Source: Prochilodus magdalenae (Eukaryota > Chordata > Actinopteri > Characiformes > Prochilodontidae). Taken from it: 64,000 nucleotides of DNA. The translations under genes were made by a program, and so were the position numbers. Below, in pieces: positions 1 to 11,169 of the stretch (its first letter is position 1; each line of letters starts with the position of its first letter). Below the pieces are notes generated by a model that saw only the letters and a list, made by a program, of their open reading frames with translations, did no database searches and was not told where the DNA came from. The stretch lies in contig JAMWET010007158.1 in the NCBI GenBank assembly GCA_024036415.1, positions 323,001-387,000 on the forward strand, read 5' to 3'.

Positions 1-2876
1 GGCTGGAATGTGAGCTGGTGTGTGTAAATTGTAAGGATGTAAATATTAATGAGTAGTGACTCATTACCAGTTTTGGATTTTGGAATTGGACTGGCTTTTT
101 TTTCTTTACATCCTTCACAAACGTGAGGTTTGTATTTGCAGGAGGAACAACAGTGCTAGAAGTTCATGTCAGTCCTATGTACCAAATCTTCTTATAACCG
201 AACTGTACTGAATTTGTGTTTTGTGTTTGATATGCTACACATTTTTAGTAACTGTTAAAACTAGATTCTTTATGTATTTAAGGGGCTGTTGTAACATTTG
301 TACTCGTCTCCCTTTCAGCTGTATTGCTCAAAAATGGTGCTAGAAGGTTTATGGTGTTGTGGGAAGCAATAATGTACGGTAGAAATGTTCATCTTCCTCA
401 AAAACTTGGACTAAAATATGGTAGGTCATGCACTGATAGCCCTACTTTACATCAGATAAGACATTTTGTTCAGACTGTAGCTTATTGAACTGAATTCATA
501 TTGGTTGATCAGTTTACTAGTGTAAATATATATAAACATATATACAAATTATACATTTACACATATATATTTACTAGTGTGTGTAATATATAATATGTTG
601 TATGTAATATATTTACCATTCACATCCAAATCTATACGTAGCACTTTCTCTTAGTAGCCTCCACTATGTTAGGATTCCATATGTGCCTTGCTTCCATAAC
701 AAAACCATATATCAGGTATCATTAGAGCTGAGGTGAATACCTAGACAAATCCAAGGAAATTCTACAAAATCCTCAATACCTTCCAAACTACATTCATGCA
801 TTATTGAGAGAGAAAGGAAAGTATGTAATAGAGAGATCCTAAACCCATTCCCTCCCGTGAATTATTTATTAAATTCAAATAACAAATGGTATAATTTTCT
901 TAAAATATCTCAATCATTTTTCAAAGACACCATGGTGTAAAACAATATCTTTGTGCCTCCTAATGCTATGTATATACATTCCTATATATACTGCTCCCCG
1001 TGCCTTTTCAGCAAAACACTCACCATCCAAATAAAATCCTCATTATCTATCCATCCAACATCCTGAGACTTTAGGCGCTGCTATTCGGATGCCTTTTGCA
1101 CAATAGTCTAGGCTGAGACATATGAATATGTGACTGTAATTATAATTTGATTATTAGGAGACTCTCCTGAACGATCTTGTGCCATCACCCTGATGGACAA
1201 ATGATGTTAAACTACCCAAGCAAATTCAATTACCTCAGCAATTACTCCCCATCGCTACTGCTGACTTATTGGGACATGAAATGTTAATGGCGGAATGGAT
1301 ACCAAATTTGTACATCATTAGAAGGTGAACACATCTTGAGCTAATCACAGATGTTACGCCTCAATCAAGCACTTCTGCTGCAGAAAAAAGGGGCACAACA
1401 TTTGTTTCACTACTGCTCCCCCACCCAGAACAGAAGCTGGCCCTCAGCCACAGTAGATAGAATATCATCTCAGGTGCTGCAAAAAAAAACATTTACAAGG
1501 AAACACATTCTTACATACGCTTCTCACTATGACAAGACTGTATGTGCCATTCATGAAAGAGTAAAAAGACAGGAGTCTGCAGAAAAAGGTACCGCCCATC
1601 AGCTTCACTTTTGCCTTAGATCTAAAAATATACTGAAGGAAGACAACACAATGCTATGGGTCTGAAAGGATGTGTAGTTGTTAAGACACCCTCACTGCAT
1701 TGCAAACATGCAAACAGGGCAATATGGAAAGGGTTGTACACTACCAGTTTAGACATGGCTAATTTTTTAAGGTTTCCCTGTTTTTTTTTAGCTTAATGCT
1801 TACTTTAGAAAAAAAACCCTTTACAATACTCATCAAGAAAAATATGTAAATAATGGCTGTTTGTTTGGGGCAATAATACAAATATTTTTTATTAAATGAA
1901 TGAATGAATTAAAATATTTTTTTCACTTTTTGTTGTTTTAAGTCACACAATTGTGTTCATCACAATCTTTGAAACTATCATTTCCTGACAAAATAAGCTT
2001 GCCACCAAATTTCACAAAAACAGTTTAGATTTGTGGAGATTTACTTGCTGCTTGTTTCCAATACGGGTGAGAACATAAAGGCATATCTAGTAAAAGAGTC
2101 CGTGCCCTCTAGTGTTTTTTAAGCCTAACACATATCTGCCAATTGGTAGAGATGGCACAATCAGAGTTAAATCAGAGTTAACACATTCTTTATTAAAACT
2201 CAAAATATGCTCTACCACAAAGTTGAGTAGAATGTTGAAGGGTTAAATACAGTTGGTGAATGAGGCACACTGGACTGACTTCCCTAGGGTCTAGACCTCA
2301 CTTACTAAATATGTAGGGAATTATTGCAGGCATGCAACCAATTCAACCAATTCAACCAAATCAAGAAATGAAAAATACATAAATATGCTTTCTGCTCCCC
2401 CGACAGTGTAAAAATGAATAACTGGCACTTAATGGCCATTTTCACTTTAAATAAAAAATGAAGATTCTTTGACTTTTTGTGCAGTGCACTGGTCTATATA
2501 GACACTAAAAGTATTCATTGGCATTGCTGGCAGGTATTAAATCCGTCATCATCCAAATAATATAAGGTTATACGAAAATAGTTTTGCATTTATTGTATCA
2601 GTATTGTAGTATATTGATGTTAGTCTAGCCATAATAGGCCAAGTGGGGTATTTAACCACTTTTTAAAATGTCTAAGAGCAAGCACACTGCCTGTGAGTGA
2701 ACAAATAAAGACACGAAGGAGGCTGCTGAGGCACCCGAGAGAGTCGGCGTGGCATTAACTCAGTGAAAACCCTGTAAACACGCTGGCACTTTCACAGATT
2801 TAGCTGGCAGCCGAAACAGTAGGAGGAGTTAAGATGCAGTGTTGGTGAAGTGTTTGGTGTTAAAACAGACAGAGTT

Positions 2877-2880
<4 letters not shown>
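1..2880. other. Intergenic AT-rich DNA, no gene recognised
   Basis: No exon, transposase or reverse transcriptase signature was recognised. The longest open frame (1351-1665, 104 codons) has no recognisable domain and no flanking gene structure, so I treat it as chance. Short A/T-rich microsatellite-like stretches occur near 520-610 and 1880-1925. Confidence 0.5.

Positions 2881-2943
<63 letters not shown>
2881..2943. repeat. (GA)n microsatellite
   Basis: About 28 near-perfect GA dinucleotides are followed by a short GAAAG transition. It is a simple polypurine repeat with no coding meaning. Confidence 0.95.
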
Positions 2944-2945
<2 letters not shown>

Positions 2946-3017
2946 TATAGGAACACTTTACTTGCTTCAAAACCATCCAAGGTTTTTCTATAACGTTACT
3001 GCAAATCTTTGTTCCGT

Positions 3018-3110
3018 ATGTATCTTTTTATTTATCTTTTTTTATTTTATTTAATTTATCTTAATTTATTTATTTTTATTATCTTTATTTTTATTTATTT
3101 ATTGTTGACT
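3018..3110. repeat. TTTAT-rich low-complexity tract
   Basis: Irregular runs of TTTAT/TTTATT over about 90 bases. The 71-codon open frame through it (3009-3224) is rich in Phe, Leu and Ile only because of this composition. Confidence 0.85.
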
Positions 3111-4080
3111 TTAAAAAGAAATTTTCTGTTTTTCTTTTGTTACAGTTTCGAGCATCATGCCGTTCCTTCATGGAACAATACATTGCAGCTCACTTACTTT
3201 GGAAATCAACTAGTCTATTCATGAGGCAAAGTAAAAATCAATGCCTTATCAAAGCTAGTTAAACTAGAACCATCAAGAATTCTAATTCTAAGACTAACTC
3301 TAAGACTAAATCAAAAGACAAAAGCAAACGTAAGGACATTCAATGAAAAGATGGAGATAAATCAACTACTCCTACACCGACAGCCAGTAACAGTTCCAAT
3401 ATATGTTCCCCTATAGTGAAAAACAGCTCTAGCTCCATGCATATGCATGTGTTAACAGATAGGGTGTTTGTGATTCTTCACTGGGGCTACAGCCAGCCAG
3501 CAATGATGAGTATTGACAAGAGGACTAAACACACGGTGCAGCGTCTCCACACAGGCTAATTAATCAAGAACACATCGCGTGCAATCACAGTTCCAACCCT
3601 ATACAGGATGCTCGCGGCTCTCCTGGCAACCACACTGCTCTCTTCTCCTGACCCTCCAGGCTAAAGGTTTCAGACACGGCAAATGCTAGTCTGCTGCACA
3701 TATGTGTTTCTGCATACTGTGTATACGTTGCCAGATTTAAACAAGCTTATACATGAGCTCATTTTCACAAGTATTTCACAGTCACAGTCACAGTGAGCCA
3801 GTCTGTAGCATACAACTTCCTTCTAGAATAGGAGACTTTATTTATTGTGCTCTTTAATTCACATATTTATATTTGACATTCCCATAACCTGCTCATGAGA
3901 AAGCTTCATAATAACGTTAGTCTGCTTTACCATACATTGCATTTTAATATCTAATCTGTCAAATCATGGTTTGTGGATAACAGTGCTGATGCATTTGAGG
4001 AAAGCAATCTATAACACACATTAATAGACCACATTAATAAGAGTCAGTGGGTTTCTTTTCTTTTACTAATTGTTACTAAT
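3111..4080. other. Intergenic DNA, nothing recognised
   Basis: Ordinary intergenic sequence between the low-complexity tract and the decayed satellite. I see no splice-bounded coding block and no clear repeat signature. Confidence 0.4.
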
Positions 4081-6060
4081 TACTAAGTATGCAAATGATT
4101 TTCTATGCTAACTGATCATAAGACTAAAAAATGCTGGAGTGTAGCGGAGTATGGCGATTCAAAATTCACTTTTTGGCTTGTAAGAGTTTTTTGGGCTTTG
4201 TGTTATTATAAAAATGTTGGAGAACTTTAGTAAAATTGCTGTGGTAATTGATCACATGATGCAAATAAAGATGGTATACAAAGATTTGGTTTAAGAACAC
4301 TGGGGTATGGGGCGAATGGGCCTTTAGCACTTGCCTATTGGCTTTGATTGTAAGTATCTTTAAGTCAATAGCTTGTTTTTATTATTATTTTTTTGAATGG
4401 GGAAATGTGTCAAAATAATTGCCTATGGTAATTGCCTATATGCTTTACATTTGCTCTATACAGATTATGTTAAAAACCGCTGGGGTATGGGGGAGTATGC
4501 AGCCGGTCATTGGCCTCTCTTGTAAAGATTTTTGGGTTTTATGTTTTGGGGAAATTTGGGGAGCAAGATTGCTGTCTGTAGTAATTGATCTTATAATACA
4601 GATTTGGTAAATAAATATCTGGTTGAAAAATGCTGGAGTATGGGAGAGAATGAAGGTTCAGCTGTTGCCCATTGGCTTCTGTTCTATTATATATCTAAGT
4701 ATTCTCAGGTTTTAGGTTCTTTAAGTCATTTAGGGAAATGATTTTGATCTAGGAAATCAACCATAAAATGCAGATTTAGCATATACAGATTAGGTTATGA
4801 AATGTTCACTTGGGAAGCTAAGGCACTTGCCTTTTGGCTTCTATTGTAAATATTATATTTTATGTTATTTTTCTAATGTAAAATAACTTTTTGCAACAGT
4901 TATTGATCATATGAAATGTGTAAGTAGTATTGCTTATGGTAATTGACCATATGCTATAGATTTGGTCTAGACAGATTATGTTTAAAACCACTCAGGTATT
5001 GGGGAGTATGGGGCTTAAGTACCTGCCCCGGGGTTACTATTGTAAGTATTTGTGAGATAAAGTATTTTCTGCTCTTTCAGTCATTTTGGGAAAATGTCAA
5101 AATGATTTTCTATGGTATGGTATGAAAAATCTTGGCATATGGTTGAGTATAATGCTTCAGCATTTGCCCATTGACTTCTATTCTAAGTAGTAAGGTTTAG
5201 GTTATATGTTTTTTAGTAATTTTGGGGAAAATAAAAAGTTATTGTCTGCACTAAACAACCATAAGATACAGCACTTGCCTATTGGCTTCTCTTGTAAGTG
5301 TTTTGAGTAATATGTTTCCTATTTTTTAAATAATTTATATGGTAGCTGATCAAATTCTCCAGATTTGATACATAGATTATAGGTTGAAAAATGCTGGAGT
5401 AATAGAAAGTATGGAGCTTCTTCTATGTTCTTTAACTACCTTTGGGAAAATGTTTCATCAATTTGAATGTTTTTTAATGTTTCATTAAATTATTATCTGT
5501 GGTTAGGGATTATATGATCGAGACTTGGTATACAAACCCTGTAGTATAAGGCATCAGCACTTGCCTATCAGTTTTTATTGTAAGTCTTTTTGAGTCAGCA
5601 GGTTTTCTGTTCTTTAACTAATTTGGGGGTATGTGTCAAAACGTATTGCTTGGTTTAACTGATCATTTACTTTAGGTTTAGTCTGTACAGATTATGTTTA
5701 ACAAGACTGGAGTATAGGGGAGTCTGGAGCTTTAGACCTTTTATTGCTAGTATTTATGGGATAATATGATTTCTATATTTTAATCATTTTGGGAAAACAT
5801 CAAAATGATTTTCTAGGGTATCTGATCACATTGTACAGATTCAATATTCAGACATTAGTTTAAAATAAGCTGGAGTATTGCCTTCTAAGTATTTAGGTCT
5901 AGGTTATATGTGAGTATGTTTAGGCTTTATGTTCTTTTATTAATTCTATGAATATTTATCAGAATCATTGTTTATGGTATTCATTGATGTGCTACAGAGT
6001 CGGTATACACAGATTAGGTTCAAATATGCTAGAAACTCCTTTACCTGATACCATGAACAT
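4080..6060. repeat. Decayed tandem satellite, monomer about 165 bp, about 12 copies
   Basis: A recurring phrase, roughly GCTGGAGTATGGGGAGTATG, is followed each time by a degenerate 'cacttgcctattggcttct', then 'attgtaagta', a T-rich stretch ending near 'ctttaa', 'ggggaaatgtcaaaatgatt', a 'ggtaattgatcatatga' segment and 'cagatttggtatacagatta'. Anchor positions for the first phrase are about 4132, 4299, 4477, 4631, 4800, 4988, 5132, 5392, 5540, 5705, 5869 and 6027, giving spacings mostly of 145-190 bp. Monomers are heavily diverged and several are deleted internally, so this is an old array. The positions are read by eye and the boundaries are approximate. Confidence 0.75.
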
Positions 6061-6419
6061 TTGAATGTCCATGCGTTTGATCAGTATATGTGTGTAGTTA
6101 CAGGGACAATAACTTCTAATCACACGTATAACAGGCAGAAGGCAAGTTGAATAAAGAGTCTGGACCACTGAGACTAAAACTTGCCAACAAGTAAGGTGGG
6201 ATTCTATTTTGGTTTTCCACGAGTCAGGAGTATTCTTAAAAGTAAAGTGTGTGAGAGTGACAAACTTGGGTAGGTGCCAAAAAGAACTGAGAGAAAAAGA
6301 AAAAAAAGAGTTGGGGAAACATTTGAGGTTTCGTCAAGCAACTCTCTTTCCCCCCACTTCTCCTTCTCCCCCTCCTTCACCAAAAGCTAAAACAAGCTGC
6401 TATGACCAGTTTTGTTTCT

Positions 6420-6700
6420 TTATTTTTTTCTCCAGGCCCTCGATTGAAAGAGCCGCCGCGAAGAGGACCCCCTGCTAGCCTGCGGCGCAAAATTTAGGAG
6501 AAAGCCAAAGAAATCAATTCCTTTCCTCCTGACGGCTTTGAAAGTTGCTGCTGGGTGAAGAGCAAAGGGATGCCTCTGATCCCGCAAGGCTCTCTTCTCT
6601 CCAGCACAAAAAGGTGAAATGACAGGTATATCTTCAGGTTTGTATCGCGCTCCTCTTACAAACCGCACAATAAATAAAAACAAGAGAGCAAAGGTATTGT
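6420..6700. promoter_or_regulatory. GC-richer non-repetitive block, possible regulatory element
   Basis: A stretch clearly higher in GC than its surroundings, with several CpGs (for example around 6440-6490) and no resemblance to the repeat families in this window. Open frames cross it on both strands (6209-6478 plus, 6420-6683 minus), but neither shows a recognisable domain. It could be a conserved noncoding element or an untranslated exon. This is inference from composition only. Confidence 0.2.
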
Positions 6701-6889
6701 CTGCCCTTTGATTTCAGTCTCAATTTGATGGCAGCACCTAGCAAAGGAAGAGGGGGGGAGAAAAAGGGGAAACTTGCAGCACCTCGGCTAAATCCCATCT
6801 GCGTCGGCCAGGCAGTTGAAGGGCCAGAGCATCCTTTAACTGAGTGCAGTGGAAGTCAGTCTAGTTAGTCATTCACCATCTCCATTCAC

Positions 6890-7260
6890 TAACGACTACT
6901 CCACCCCAATAATTACCACTGCAAAACTCTTAATAAAAGGACATGTGTAATGTGCCCTCATAGCTCAACAGTTAGTCCAATTACGGCTTGTCCAGGCAGA
7001 CGATGTGCCGTCGCTGGGAGAGTAATGACTTTGACATGAGCGCGGAGTCATTAGGAAACGGACTACATTATCTTAGGAGCTCCTGTGTGATTAGGCTCTG
7101 TCCACAGCTCCTGCTCCTGATTGAAATGACAACAGCCCCTCTCCCTCAGAGAGATCACTCAAATTCGGTATTTAAATGGTACCTAATTACCCAAAATACC
7201 GCTGGACAGGATGATCGCTCAAACAAGACAGGGCTTATTATATAGAACAGCTTTGATTGA
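6890..7260. promoter_or_regulatory. Candidate conserved noncoding element
   Basis: Non-repetitive DNA dense in short homeodomain-type cores: ATTA/TAAT occurs near 6910, 6930, 6978, 7050, 7090 and 7187. A TATTTAAATGG box lies near 7169. It does not match any repeat copy in the window. Such blocks are typical of developmental enhancers in vertebrate gene-poor DNA, but conservation cannot be seen from one sequence. Confidence 0.22.
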
Positions 7261-8370
7261 GGTTTTTTTTTTTTAACCTCGGTTTGACACAAAGGCCTTC
7301 CTTTCAAAGAAGTTTGCCAGACCTTAGAACGTATCAGTTTGACAGCACTAAATAACCCAAGTTTTGCCAAGCCGATAAACACTGCGAAGATGGCATCCAT
7401 ATGACATCACATACATAACTATGCTAAGAAAAAAACTGTGAATTTTTATTGCCACAAATTAAGGTGTTTATTACACGTTCCTACTTGTTATCAACATGTT
7501 TTGCATGTGTTGGTTGTTACATACTTGCGATCAGAGTTCAGACAGATCATTACTGAAAAGATCTCGGCACATTTGCATAATCTCCAAAGTAATTATGAGC
7601 TTGACTTGTTCTGTAATCTCTCTCGGTTTCGTGGCTTCTTTTCTTTTTTCTTTTTTTTTCCTCCAGAAGAAATGCATATTTTGACGTCAAATGTGCTAAG
7701 AAAATATAACACTCAAGTCCACAGAGGTTTTCACGTTCCCTTAATTCTCCAACAAACAGCTACATTTGTCAACACTCAAAGTCAGATTCCACTAAGGTAA
7801 TGCATAACGATGAATATATGAATGATGAATATGGAGGACATGCTGAGCCACAGTAGGCCCCGTGCTGACAGTGCACAGATTTTAGGCTACTTTGTGCCAG
7901 CAGTTTTCAAAACATTACAGTGTTGATTATTTACACCACAGAAAAGGCACAGAAATGCAGATCAGACTGCAGATTCAACATAACTACCTAAATACCGACT
8001 TTGCATTGCCAATATGGGAATGCAGTATCAAGGTTCATCTATGTCATGTATGCCTGTAGTACTACTGTATCTTAGTATTTATATGCCATTCATGTGAAAG
8101 AGTTGCTGTTAATGATTAACTGCGAATAAGCATCGGCTCTTAAGGTGGAATCCTCACCTTTTGCCCAGATGTGAACAAAATCAGAGACGGTGATAGGAAA
8201 ATGATGTCTGAAGCATGTCTGAAGCTGCCCCACAGGACTTTCACCAAAAACACAAAGGTCATAAATCACATGATGCCTGAAATGTTTTTTGACATATTCA
8301 TTATTGTTAAGGGCTGCATGGCAGAGAGATACACTACCAATTTAAAGCTTAGGCACAGCTAGTCAAGACA
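7261..8370. other. Intergenic DNA, no gene recognised
   Basis: The 120-codon frame at 7438-7800 crosses a T-rich tract near 7640-7665 and has no recognisable domain. No exon structure or mobile element was identified. Confidence 0.4.
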
Positions 8371-8720
8371 AAGACATGAGTCTCATATTTTGTAGTGGTT
8401 CAGGTATAGTAGTTTCAGGTTGAAAGTACTACTTTGGATTGATTTCAGGCCTCATAGTGGTTGGTGTAGCTCAGCGGATAACACCACTGCCCGCCAGGGA
8501 GCCACCACCGCATGTTGGAGACTGGGGTTTGAATCCCGGTCTGGGTGACTACGCTGTGCTACACCAATAAGAGTCCTGGGGCAAGACTCCTAACACTACA
8601 TTGGCCCACCTGTCATATAATTAACATTGTAAGTCGGTAAGTCGCTTTGGATAAGAGCGTCAGGTAAATTTCATCACTAAAGATATGCTCTACAGCAGGT
8701 TCTACTCTCCTTTTCACTCA
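8370..8720. repeat. Unclassified repeat, copy A (interrupted by a SINE)
   Basis: The flanks 8370-8455 and 8671-8715 align with 10045-10215. Shared landmarks in order are 'tctcatattttg' versus 'tcttatattttg', 'ttggattgatttcaggcctcat' versus 'ttggaatgatttcagacctcat', then after the SINE 'tatgctctacagc' versus 'tgtgctctacagc', ending in 'ctcctt'. The SINE at 8456-8670 splits this copy. The other copy is uninterrupted. Confidence 0.7.
8456..8670 (+). mobile_element. tRNA-derived SINE, copy 1
   Basis: The head looks like tRNA. An A-box-like TAGCTCAGCGG lies at about 8467 and a B-box-like GGTTTGAATCCC at about 8526, followed by a non-tRNA body and a 3' end (TCGCTTTGGATAAGAGCGTC) of a kind found at the end of many fish SINEs. 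A tetranucleotide TCAT flanks it on both sides (8452-8455 and 8671-8674), as expected for a short target duplication. A second copy of the family is at 53534-53724. The head does not fold as a full functional tRNA, so this is not a tRNA gene. Confidence 0.85.
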
Positions 8721-8811
8721 TAGAAGGTTCTTATTTTCATCTTAATGCTTGCTGAAGACATCAAGCTATAAAACAGCACTCATGGAGTTTTGCAGTCCAC
8801 CATAAAAACCT

Positions 8812-8960
8812 CCAAAATGGAACTTTACAGGAGGATAAAAGAGCTTTCTTAACGTTTATATAAAAAGATTATTTTGAAGCAATTTTGGACCAATTCTATT
8901 GGTCCGTCCATCATGAGGATTCACTAAATCGAAAGGGGCACTAGAGCTCTAAAACTGTGC
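8812..8960. repeat. Unclassified interspersed repeat family R1, copy a
   Basis: Begins 'ctccaaaatggaactttacaggagg' and continues through 'gaagcaattttggaccaattctattggtcc' to 'catcatga'. The same ordered landmarks recur at 10683, 15327 and 50432. No coding capacity or terminal repeats were identified by eye. Confidence 0.6.
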
Positions 8961-9499
8961 AAAAATGTTTTAAATACATTGTTGAGGTGTTAATATGGCA
9001 GAGATATAATACTGTGATGCATCAAAGTATATCTTATCAGATGAGCATAAGATTATAGAGTCTTTAAGGTAACCAAAAACATCCATTTAGTTAGTTGTGT
9101 CTAAATTTTTGGCAGATAGTGTATATGGAGTGGGCATTGTTATGACAGTAACAACAAAATGATCAAAATAAAATATTTTTGTGTTTTTCTTACTTCCTAA
9201 ATCTGTAAGTCTTGTAAATCTACTATAAGTCTGAATCTAAAACTGTAAACATAAACTTCAAAATGCAAGTAAATCAACTCCTACATAAGAAACGCACAAG
9301 GCACATGCAGGTCACCTTTGATAGCAAACAAATGGCCATATTGTGGGCTATGGTTCCAATCACCACCGCCAAAAAGAAACTCCAAGTTCCTCTGCAATGG
9401 ACCATTTGGCATCAAAACACATTTGAACGACTTTGATTACATCTCAACCACTGAATTATTTAGAAGTTTTGAAAGATTGGTGGAATTCCCCTTTAAAGC

Positions 9500-9960
9500 A
9501 TCAATGCCTCACGGCTAATAAGATAACCAGACATCTCAACCTGGCATCAGGCATTTGCATTATTTGACTAACATTTGTCCAGGCATGCGTCCCTCGTTAC
9601 CTTTTTTGCGACGCGTACGAATGTCGAGTCGCCAAAGCTGCAAATGTCAATTACCATATTTCCCCTGACATTTCAGGCTAATAGCTGATATGCGGCAGGT
9701 GTAATAAGCATCATTACGTTATAGATGGCTCAAGACACATCAACATACAAATGCTGGAGAAGCGTTCTGTAACACGAGAGCCTTGTTATGTCTACAGCAT
9801 ATTTCACTGTCTATTTGAAAAGCTTTGCACCATGCCACAATGATGAGAAACGGCTTTGGTAATGTAATGGACGCTCTTGGCATTTCAAAAAGCACTCAGC
9901 TCTCTTGATTACCTCATTTAGTCTTATTACTTAGGGGTCTTATTTACTTCTCCATTCATA
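9500..9960. promoter_or_regulatory. Candidate conserved noncoding element
   Basis: A 460-bp non-repetitive block rich in TAAT/ATTA and ATTTGCAT-type motifs (octamer-like GCATTTGCATTA near 9550, AATTACC near 9650, AGCATCATTACG near 9708). It has balanced base composition and a CpG-containing core near 9610-9635. No frame is long enough to code. The appearance suggests an enhancer, but that needs cross-species alignment. Confidence 0.25.
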
Positions 9961-10044
9961 AAGAGTAGTCCCGTATATTTAATGGAGTACACTGATTTCC
10001 AGGCGCAGTCTGCCTGGGTCTTTGAGGGTGGGCAAGCAAGAGAA

Positions 10045-10215
10045 GTCGAGATAAAGAAATGGGTCTTATATTTTGCCATGGCTTATGTATGTATCTCTTA
10101 TGTTGTTAACAAATAGGTTTCTATATAAACAAGAGATTGAAACTGCTATTTTGGAATGATTTCAGACCTCATCACTTTATTAAAAATGTGCTCTACAGCC
10201 AGGTCTTTTCTCCTT
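10045..10215. repeat. Unclassified repeat, copy B (empty SINE site)
   Basis: Paralogue of 8370-8720 lacking the SINE. Its uninterrupted junction 'gacctcatcacttta' at 10165-10179 corresponds to the point where copy A is split, and contains a single TCAT (10169-10172). Confidence 0.7.
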
Positions 10216-10682
10216 GTCTGTTGGTGCCTTGACAAGCTTTTGTTGCAGGCTCAAAGCCTTGGAGCATTCTTGTCCAGCAACTGCAAGCCTGTACTGTTCT
10301 GTCTGTCCATTTTCAAAGGCATTTTCAAAGAGCCCATATCCTGCACTCTCAGAAGAAACGGGATGAAACTGTCACTGGGGTATTACCCTCATAGGTATGA
10401 GTCAGCACCCTGTTATCAGTTAGGGATTATAACTGTACTATAATCCATTGAAATTATATGATTAAAGTTGTACACCATACACCCTTTCATATCCCCAGAC
10501 GTTTTATTGTTCTATTGTACCAGCATGTACCTTAGCCCTGGGAAAAACCTATTTAAAGTACAGAGCTGTACCTTAGAACCACTGTTATACCATATAGGAT
10601 GCATGTACATTGTTGGTACCTTGATGAACAAGTAATGTATGAACAAAAGTGTAAACTTTCCTTATCTTAAAGTCCAAAGAAA

Positions 10683-10935
10683 CACAAGTATCTCCAAACA
10701 GATGACTTTACAGGAGAGGGCAAAGACCTAATATACAGTGGATGTAAATTAATGGAACCAGAGTTTTTCCAAGCAATTCTGGGCCATTTGTGTAGATCCA
10801 TTCACCATGACATTATTACACAGTGTAAACGGCAGCATGCTGTGTTCAAATGATGCATAAAAGTGAATTTTTTTTGGACAGCAAAGATATTTGTAAACGA
10901 TCTCTGTTCTGATTGGCTGGGTTGCATTTTGCCTC
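10683..10935. repeat. Repeat family R1, copy b (longest)
   Basis: Contains the ordered landmarks 'tatctccaaa', 'actttacaggaga', 'tatacagtggatgtaaatta', 'ttttccaagcaattctggg', 'ccattcaccatgacatt', 'tcaaatgatgcataaaag' and 'ctctgttctgattggctg'. It overlaps a 98-codon minus-strand open frame (10749-11045), which is therefore repeat sequence, not a gene. Confidence 0.65.
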
Positions 10936-11049
10936 GTAAGAACAAAACAGTTCAGGCTGAAACATACCTTAAAAACTAAACCAGCAGGGCTAAACATAAA
11001 TATCACTGCTTTTGGAACAAAACAGTAACCCTGAAATGACAACACACTT

Positions 11050-11165
11050 TAAATTGGATGTATGTCAACAGAAACAGACTTTTTCCAAGAATATTTGGTC
11101 TATTAGTTTCAGTCAGTTCATCATGGAATTCACACGCAATGTAATATTGACAAAATATGGAAAAT
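11050..11165. repeat. Repeat family R1, partial copy
   Basis: Shares the middle part of R1: 'atgtatgtcaacagaaacaga', 'ctttttccaag', 'cagttcatcatggaattcac' and 'acgcaatgtaat'. It abuts copy b directly, so the two may be tandem or one rearranged element. Confidence 0.5.
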
Positions 11166-11169
11166 GACA

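Noticed and set aside
7438..7800. 120-codon ORF as a gene
   Set aside because: Includes a poly-Phe stretch from a T-rich tract and matches nothing recognised.
8456..8540. A tRNA gene
   Set aside because: The A and B boxes are present but the sequence runs on into a SINE body and recurs at 53534. The acceptor stem is not formed.
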